Below are positions 22,609-26,927 of a DNA stretch of 26,927 nucleotides, piece by piece. The notes under the pieces were generated by a model. The model had not been told where the DNA came from. It made no database searches and saw nothing but the letters and a program-made list of their open reading frames with translations. The DNA is from Alkalihalobacterium sp048323755 (GTDB taxonomy: Bacteria > Bacillota > Bacilli > Bacillales > Bacillaceae_F): assembly GCF_048323755.1 (NCBI RefSeq), contig NZ_JBLWFS010000040.1:1-26927 (forward strand), in the 5' to 3' direction. A program made the translations under genes and the position numbers. Position 1 is the first letter of the stretch, and each line of letters begins with the position of its first letter.

Positions 22609-22893
22609 TTACACATAAGGTGCTTGTTCAGCCTTTAAAGAAGGAGCAATATCCTGTATCCCTTTTAAACCATTCACAATGATATTAAAATATACCCCCT
22701 CATTTTCATCAAATTCTATATACCATTGATGGTTTTTACCATAGTATTCATCACCTATTACGTCATCTGAAGTAACATATATTATTTTATAAGGATTACC
22801 TGGTAAAGCATAGGGAAGCTCTTCTTTTTTTGAACATCCTACTAAGTTCAATAAGATAGAAACTAATACCAATCCTATTAAAGATTTCTTCAT
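22609..22893 (-). CDS. Small lipoprotein, C-terminus altered by a 2-bp frameshift
   Basis: 94 residues as it stands. The signal peptide ends in LVGC, and a short mature domain follows (PYKIIYVTSDDVIGDEYYGK). AAAGGAG and an ATGA overlap with the upstream gene give the start and show coupling. The present stop comes at APYV-TAA, but another frame runs on at once as VILSTKELVVETTNFEEAKK and FLLEITK to a stop at 22529. One GT dinucleotide too many in TATGTGTAA explains it, so the ancestral product was about 121 residues. Family not recognised. Confidence 0.75.
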   Translation of the reverse strand: MKKSLIGLVLVSILLNLVGCSKKEELPYALPGNPYKIIYVTSDDVIGDEYYGKNHQWYIEFDENEGVYFNIIVNGLKGIQDIAPSLKAEQAPYV

Positions 22894-23393
22894 TGAGAGT
22901 CTCCTTTATTAAATAAACGCTGCTCGTTAAGGACTGGCCTCCTTAACAACCACGGCACATTCATTTGAATCTCAAACTGTATAGTTGGTACCGGAAACCC
23001 ATCTGGAACTAGCGCTAAATCTTCACTGAAACCTATTTCAACACCATGATATTCAACAAAACTAGGTGTCGAAACCTTACTGCCTTTCTTGGAAGGTGTC
23101 CATAATTTAGGTCCCTCAATTATTCTGCCGACCATATGATAGAATGCACTATATAAATGGGTACTATCTTGATTCTCCATATACTCAGAAATCTCACCTT
23201 CTTTGCGAGGGTCAATACCAAGTGATTGAAAAAGATCTTTCATCTCTGACGGGAACCTGTCACACGCTAAAACATAATTAGCACAGTAATCACAATCACA
23301 ATCTTCAGTGATTAAATGATACTTATCATAAAATTCTTTTGTTTTATCAACATCGACCTCGATCGTCCAAGGGCCTATTTTTGTTTGTTTCAT
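22890..23393 (-). CDS. Conserved hypothetical protein with CDCDYC motif
   Basis: 167 residues from the second ATG (23393), which is 9 nt behind AGGATG-type sequence. Cytoplasmic. Near the N-terminus is DCDCDYCANYVLACDRF, a four-cysteine cluster that may bind a metal, then LGIDPRKEGEISEYMEN and HLYSAFYHMVGRIIEGPKLW. I have the impression that this pattern recurs in Bacillaceae as an uncharacterised family, but I cannot name it. The C-terminal half is beta-rich. It overlaps the small lipoprotein gene by 4 bp, so the two are one operon. Confidence 0.82.
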   Translation of the reverse strand: MKQTKIGPWTIEVDVDKTKEFYDKYHLITEDCDCDYCANYVLACDRFPSEMKDLFQSLGIDPRKEGEISEYMENQDSTHLYSAFYHMVGRIIEGPKLWTPSKKGSKVSTPSFVEYHGVEIGFSEDLALVPDGFPVPTIQFEIQMNVPWLLRRPVLNEQRLFNKGDSQ

Positions 23394-23522
23394 ATAATTC
23401 ATCCTACTTTTACAAGATGGCTCTGCTTGTTATACTAATTTGCATTGTTAACACAAGTAGTGTCACGGTCTATTAAATTATTGCCCTGATAGTAAAGAAG
23501 CTTATTCCTTTCTCTGCTCAAG

Positions 23523-24125
23523 CTACTCTAACAAATGTAAAATATCCATTTTCCAAATTCCATCTTCTTTTTTCAATCCTAACATTTCTGTTGCATAAAA
23601 TAGGCCAAAATTTACACCCATTTCGACAGCTACCTCATTTTCAGTTTTATTATCTTCTCTAACTTTAATTGAATCATAGTATCTAAAGTCTAGGGTGGTT
23701 TCCAGTTCTTTTTTATGAATCCCCTCACTATAATACTTCTGTCTAAATGTCGTTAGGTCAGGTAACGTACCATCGTCGTATGTTAGTGAATATATTGCTT
23801 CAACGTCAGCAATTACCACTGAATGAAAATAAATCAACACGATTTTTTCTGGTGAAAAATCCGATAGGTGTTGGACATCTTTGTCTTCAAAAAAACGTTC
23901 GTATGCTTTTAATTCACCTTCTGTAAATCTCATTATGTAAGAAAATTCTTTATCATAGTTGTCAATTACTGTTTGCTGCTTCGTAACGGTTTCTTCAAGC
24001 TCAACAATTTTATCATTTAACTCTTTTAATTCCTTCTGATATTCTTCTATTAAGATGGCATCATTATTACAACCAGCAATGAACAATGTGATGACTAGAA
24101 GAAAAACACCCCTAGTTTTTTTCAA
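23523..24125 (-). CDS. Lipoprotein with coiled coil and NTF2-like C-terminal region
   Basis: 200 residues from TTG 24125, 6 nt behind GGGGAGAGG; GTG 24131 abuts that site. The signal peptide ends in IAGC. Residues 25-65 are a clear heptad coiled coil (KELKELNDKIVELEETVTKQ). The C-terminal half, with FSPEKIVLIYFHSVVIADVE and ending in GIWKMDILHLLE, looks like the small alpha+beta NTF2/SnoaL type often found in Firmicute lipoproteins. That last step is an impression of pattern, not a match. Function unknown; single gene. Confidence 0.8.
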   Translation of the reverse strand: MKKTRGVFLLVITLFIAGCNNDAILIEEYQKELKELNDKIVELEETVTKQQTVIDNYDKEFSYIMRFTEGELKAYERFFEDKDVQHLSDFSPEKIVLIYFHSVVIADVEAIYSLTYDDGTLPDLTTFRQKYYSEGIHKKELETTLDFRYYDSIKVREDNKTENEVAVEMGVNFGLFYATEMLGLKKEDGIWKMDILHLLE

Positions 24126-24235
24126 TAGCACCCTCTCCCCTGTGAGTAAAAAAATAACTTATTGCTATGATTATCAAGTAAATTTTCCTCACCTCCATTT
24201 TTCTCGTCAATATATATGTATTACACTAGAAGTTT

Positions 24236-24301
24236 ATTGTTCCAGTTGCTGTTGCACAAACGTATCCGATAGCTTAATTACTTGTCTATTTAGGCTGCCT
24301 T
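24236..24301 (-). pseudogene. Orphan coding tail, 21 codons
   Basis: GSLNRQVIKLSDTFVQQQLE is followed by Q and a stop, right after an upstream stop and with no start codon. Composition is protein-like. It lies in a zone of decay together with the frameshifted small gene and the TraB pseudogene. Confidence 0.25.
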
Positions 24302-24318
24302 ATTAAACAACCAACCAT

Positions 24319-24407
24319 TTATTTTACATACATGTAGTAGATTCCTGTAACAGCAATACCGCAAAAAAAGAAAAAGCAAAAAGATATAAAGCAAATTTCT
24401 TATTCAT
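24319..24407 (-). pseudogene. Small membrane protein gene with a poly-T frameshift
   Basis: AAGGAGGAAG precedes an ATG encoding NKKFALYLFAFSFF. At a run of seven T the frame becomes QESTTCM and stops at 24324. With eight T it would read on as CGIAVTGIYYMYVK to 24319, a normal small hydrophobic peptide of about 29 residues. Distance from ribosome binding site to ATG is long, so this is tentative. Confidence 0.35.
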
Positions 24408-24476
24408 TATTTATTCAACTTCCTCCTTGAGAGGGGATAAGGAAGGCGATACCTTCTAAAACCTCGCCCATATTAG

Positions 24477-25037
24477 CTAATGAGTGATAACGTTATACCC
24501 AGCATCTTCTAGAATTTTAATAATATTTTTTCTCCAAAGAAATGAGCGGCTCCCGCAATTACAAAAAAATGATTTTCATCTTCACTGGACAAAAATTCAA
24601 TTATTCGATCTGCCATAAGTTGATTTCTTTTTATCAGCATCGTTTCTACAAAACTTTCTAGCCTTTGATCTCCAAAGCTATTCTCGTCATCCAAGTATGT
24701 ATTATATATCCATTCTTCAAACGTTTGGTGGTTACCAGCTTTCCATAATTCTATCGGATAGCTATAAACAGATTGACCTGTTTTTATCTCTTCAACTTTG
24801 GATAACAAAAGGCTTATTTGTTCATCATCAGGCAACGTAACAAAATAAGCTAGTGTCATATAATACTTTAAAATCTTCGTTTGTAGAGTCAATTTCTAAT
24901 ACTAAGTAATTGGAAGATTGGAAGGCGTCTTCGATTTTCTTTCTCATTGGATACATGTTTCCGGACCCATTATGAAAAGAACCTAGTAGATAGACTGTTG
25001 TTTTATCGTTATTCACTTCCCAGTTCGTATAAAACAC
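24477..25037 (-). pseudogene. TraB/GumN family gene, decayed
   Basis: The N-terminal part has TTVYLLGSFHNGSGNMYPMR and ALV/LVLEID-type sequence, the TraB/GumN opening. At about 24830-24890 the frame shifts to YFVTLPDDEQISLLLSKVEE, RNQLMADRIIEFLSS and FVIAGAAHFFGEK, the family's C-terminal half, and about 100 residues normally found between are missing. A second shift at a poly-A run (24527-24535) turns the end into ILLKF; the adjacent frame gives IIKILEDAGYNVITH, the expected terminus, to 24477. Family members are metal-dependent proteases (Tiki-like) near the membrane. Two frameshifts and a deletion make a working product unlikely. Confidence 0.8.
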
Positions 25038-25212
25038 AAAAAATACATAATTTAACAGGTAATACTCCTATATTACCACGAATGATTATTTGTTTTATCA
25101 ATATTACTAAAAAACATTTCCTACCTATAAGACTCTATAACTATAAAAAAAGTTCCTCATTTTATAGAATTCATTCAATTTTCTTTTATGATTATTAAAA
25201 CACCAATTTAAA

Positions 25213-25238
25213 AGCGCTAATTCTACTGAATTAACGCT
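25213..25238 (-). terminator. Terminator of the DUF4825 gene
   Basis: Stem AGCGTTAATTC / GAATTAGCGCT with a 4-nt loop and TTTTAAATT on the minus strand. It overlaps the stop codon. Confidence 0.75.
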
Positions 25239-25719
25239 CGCCGTTCTTGAAAAAGTGATTCACTTTATTTGTGTCTGCTAAGTTTACTTGTATAAGTTCA
25301 CTTAGTTCATCTTCGTTTTGGACTTCACTTAATTCTATATCAAACCACTCCTGCAGTTGTTCTTTCGTAATTGTATATTCGCCTAGATCCGAATTAAATG
25401 TGATCCAATCGACATTTTGTACTAACGTAAATAAAAAAGTTGCATTGTGTATCACAGTTTCTCGGTACTCTTGATCTGATATTAATCCCTCATAATTCAA
25501 GATAATTCCATACGGTTCTTCGCTTGTTTTCAGTTCAAAACCGTTTAAGTACTCTGCTGCAGGTAACTGATTAGTAATGTTTCCTACTGCATTGTTATCA
25601 CCGACAAACGAATTTTTATATTGAAAAATATCTCCATTCGTATCTGTCGCATTTGAATGACACCCACTCAGTAAAAGCATTACCATTAGTGAAAACAACA
25701 GAAACTTAATCATTCTCAT
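25231..25719 (-). CDS. DUF4825 lipoprotein
   Basis: 162 residues. Signal peptide with lipobox LSGC. The mature domain has YKNSFVGDNNAVGNITNQLP and GFELKTSEEPYGIILNYEGL, the DUF4825 core, followed by a helical acidic end (EQLQEWFDIELSEVQNEDEL). In other Bacillaceae DUF4825 also occurs attached to M56/BlaR-type or sigma-factor regulatory proteins at the cell surface; here it is alone. AAGGGG precedes the ATG. Function unknown. Confidence 0.88.
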   Translation of the reverse strand: MRMIKFLLFSLMVMLLLSGCHSNATDTNGDIFQYKNSFVGDNNAVGNITNQLPAAEYLNGFELKTSEEPYGIILNYEGLISDQEYRETVIHNATFLFTLVQNVDWITFNSDLGEYTITKEQLQEWFDIELSEVQNEDELSELIQVNLADTNKVNHFFKNGER

Positions 25720-25860
25720 TTTTATTTCCCCTTTTTATCTGGCTTTACCTCAATTATATCGGAAGAGCTTTGAAAAGAGATTACTCTTATATCCAAATTC
25801 CTAAAATATCTACATTTTGATTACAGCCACAAAATGTTACAACCCTTGCTATTTTTTACC

Positions 25861-25904
25861 ACAGCACACCAAGAAATTTACCACACACCACCCATACATT
25901 TACC
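25861..25904 (-). repeat. Two 22-bp tandem units
   Basis: On the minus strand GGTAAATGTATGGGTGGTGT and GGTAAATTTCTTGGTGTGCT begin two adjacent 22-bp units, followed by another GGTAAA. Similarity is partial. Confidence 0.45.
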
Positions 25905-25940
25905 AACGAAATGTACCAGCACTCCAGAAAAATAAGAATC

Positions 25941-25979
25941 CAAAGTATGCATTAAAGGAATCAGATAATGCATACTTTG
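25941..25979. terminator. Strong hairpin in the 25720-26167 gap
   Basis: Perfect 14-bp arms CAAAGTATGCATTA / TAATGCATACTTTG with an 11-nt loop. T-rich sequence on the plus side (TTTCCTTC) is modest. It may end the transcript coming from 26168-26626, or be an independent palindrome. Confidence 0.45.
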
Positions 25980-26091
25980 TTTCCTTCAAGTTTGTAGATT
26001 TTTTTCTAACACTCCCGTCCAATAGAATCAACATCAAAGGGACCCTATATCTACACTATATTCCAATATGGAAAACATAAATAACATGCTT

Positions 26092-26145
26092 CGTTAGCAC
26101 AAGATGCGATTACTTTATTAAGCAATCGCCATCGTTTGCACAATA
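26092..26145. terminator. Long imperfect hairpin behind the PPOX-fold gene
   Basis: The core GCGATTaCTT / AAGcAATCGC (26106-26130) extends outward through AGCACAAGAT and ATCGTTTGCAC with mismatches. It lies 25-75 nt behind the stop of the 26168-26626 gene, where a terminator would be expected, but the T-tract is weak. Confidence 0.45.
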
Positions 26146-26167
26146 AGAGGCTATTCTTTTGAGCAAT

Positions 26168-26623
26168 CTACTTTTCATCACTTTTAGGAAGGACATATGA
26201 TTGGTCACGAGCTACTACTGTTTCAGGTGTAAAGCATATTAAAACATTACTATAATCTAAATCTTTAAAACGCGGGTCCCACTTTTCGATTTCAGTTCCC
26301 AAATAACGAGAAAGTAACTGGTTTGCTATTATCTCGTCAAAAGGCTTAACAGTTGCAGTTCCTCTAAATCCTGCATGTAAAAATAGACCGGTATCCTGGT
26401 TGATATCTACTATTCCAATAGCACATTTTGGATTTCTTCTTATTCTATCTGGAAATGTATCTGATGCTGTACCTATTATCCAAATCTTTTTATCTCGCCA
26501 ATAAAACCAAACAGGTGAATCTCTTGGCGAATCTCCTGCCACCGTTGATAAATGAGCTACTAATGGCATAGAAAGAAAATTTTCTAAATCAAAACTTCTA
26601 CCTGTATCCCTAATAATTTTCAT
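26168..26623 (-). CDS. Pyridoxamine 5'-phosphate oxidase-fold protein (PPOX/split barrel)
   Basis: 151 residues from the second ATG, 5 nt behind AGGAGG. The split-barrel pattern is clear: LVAHLSTVAGDSPRDSPVWF, WRDKKIWIIGTASDTF, RIRRNPKCAIGIVD and FRGTATV. These proteins bind FMN, F420 or heme; in Firmicutes FMN is the usual guess. Substrate not predictable. It is likely cytoplasmic and monocistronic. Confidence 0.9.
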   Translation of the reverse strand: MKIIRDTGRSFDLENFLSMPLVAHLSTVAGDSPRDSPVWFYWRDKKIWIIGTASDTFPDRIRRNPKCAIGIVDINQDTGLFLHAGFRGTATVKPFDEIIANQLLSRYLGTEIEKWDPRFKDLDYSNVLICFTPETVVARDQSYVLPKSDEK

Positions 26624-26664
26624 CATATCCTCCTGAGTAGCTAATTAGCTTTTAATGATATCCT

Positions 26665-26739
26665 TCATTCTTCAACAATTCTATTCTTTAATTCAGCAAA
26701 AGAAAGCCTTACTCCTTCTTGAAGTAACGCACTCGTTAG
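26665..26739 (-). pseudogene. Orphan coding tail, 24 codons
   Basis: LTSALLQEGVRLSFAELKNR followed by IVEE and a stop, directly after a TAA, between the PPOX-fold gene and the LD-carboxypeptidase. It reads like the end of a protein but has no start. The family is not recognised. Confidence 0.25.
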
Positions 26740-26776
26740 TTAAATTAATTGTATAGAACAATTTTGTTTTTAGTAA

Positions 26777-26927
26777 TTAAAATTTGGTAACTTTTATTTC
26801 GTTTCCTATACTATTTAATTCTACAATCCCACCAATTGGGAATGTAAAAATTGGTTGTGTATGCCCAAAATCAACATCGTACAGAACTGGAATTAGTTTC
26901 AATAAAGGATGTTTATCAAGGATGTAT
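26777..26927 (-). CDS. LD-carboxypeptidase / MccF-like S66 peptidase, 3' end only
   Basis: About 50 residues, cut by the window end. The sequence PVLYDVDFGHTQPIFTFPIG is the conserved C-terminal block of the S66 family, with the catalytic-site histidine in DFGH. The enzymes cleave the L,D bond in murein tetrapeptides or, in MccF-type members, hydrolyse toxic acylated adenylates such as processed microcin C. Relatives are usually 300-340 residues. Whether the missing part has the catalytic Ser and Glu cannot be seen. Confidence 0.85.
   Translation of the reverse strand, partial: YILDKHPLLKLIPVLYDVDFGHTQPIFTFPIGGIVELNSIGNEIKVTKF

Noticed and set aside
24112..24198. Short hydrophobic frame behind GGAGGTGAGG, before the coiled-coil lipoprotein
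   Set aside because: Only about 21-28 codons overlapping the lipoprotein start, with no clear start codon at the right spacing; a leader peptide cannot be excluded.
25817..26080. 87-codon plus-strand frame
   Set aside because: It crosses the 22-bp units and a 14-bp hairpin, has no ribosome binding site and no protein-like pattern.

Overview
The window looks like chromosome of a low-GC, endospore-forming Bacillaceae, probably close to the alkaliphilic Bacillus groups. An alpha/beta small acid-soluble spore protein shows that it sporulates. Two T-box leaders, many TTG/GTG starts behind strong purine-rich ribosome binding sites, a group IIC intron end of the Bacillus halodurans/Oceanobacillus kind, and families typical of Bacillaceae (DUF4825, DUF3953-like, CBO0543, DUF4188) point the same way. 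The NhaC-family antiporter fits an alkaliphile but does not prove one. Almost every gene is on the minus strand.

Layout. 1-560: 5' end of a group IIC intron sitting directly behind the terminator of a cold-shock protein gene. 564-2140: a leucine-type (CUC) T-box leader, a HIT-family hydrolase and a PP2C phosphatase; no aminoacyl-tRNA synthetase follows this T-box. 2232-2561: SASP gene with its terminator. 2683-4290: lipoprotein, GNAT acetyltransferase and two short coding remnants. 4350-4560: a repeat array. 4725-6870: marR then a tyrosine T-box and a TyrZ-type tyrosyl-tRNA synthetase, with a good promoter and an overlapping palindrome in front of marR. 7122-12903: a long run of small membrane proteins and lipoproteins, including a DUF350 gene paired with a YgiB/YjfM-like lipoprotein. 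13074-13944: ASCH protein and a thioredoxin-fold lipoprotein. 14210-15333: padR-DUF4188 operon, the main plus-strand unit. 15477-17153: malate:quinone oxidoreductase with promoter and a leader hairpin. 17339-19369: an unlisted 53-residue gene, a repeat array and an NhaC-type antiporter. 19654-22378: CBO0543 protein, SDR oxidoreductase, a lipoprotein gene broken by a nonsense codon, and DUF421. 22529-25719: lipoproteins and a strongly decayed TraB/GumN pseudogene. 26168-26927: a pyridoxamine-phosphate-oxidase-fold protein and the 3' end of an LD-carboxypeptidase (S66/MccF-like).

The least explained material is two families of intergenic repeats, each present at two distant places. Family A is a composite of four units at exact 51-bp spacing, two in one direction and two inverted, with the same 42-bp centre spacing at 4.4 kb and 12.4 kb. 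Family B consists of tandem 53-bp units at 10.8 kb and, inverted, at 17.7 kb. The window is also rich in gene decay: a clean in-frame stop, a 2-bp duplication frameshift, homopolymer slips, and at least six short orphan coding tails. All functions are inferred from sequence reading alone; no database search was made.
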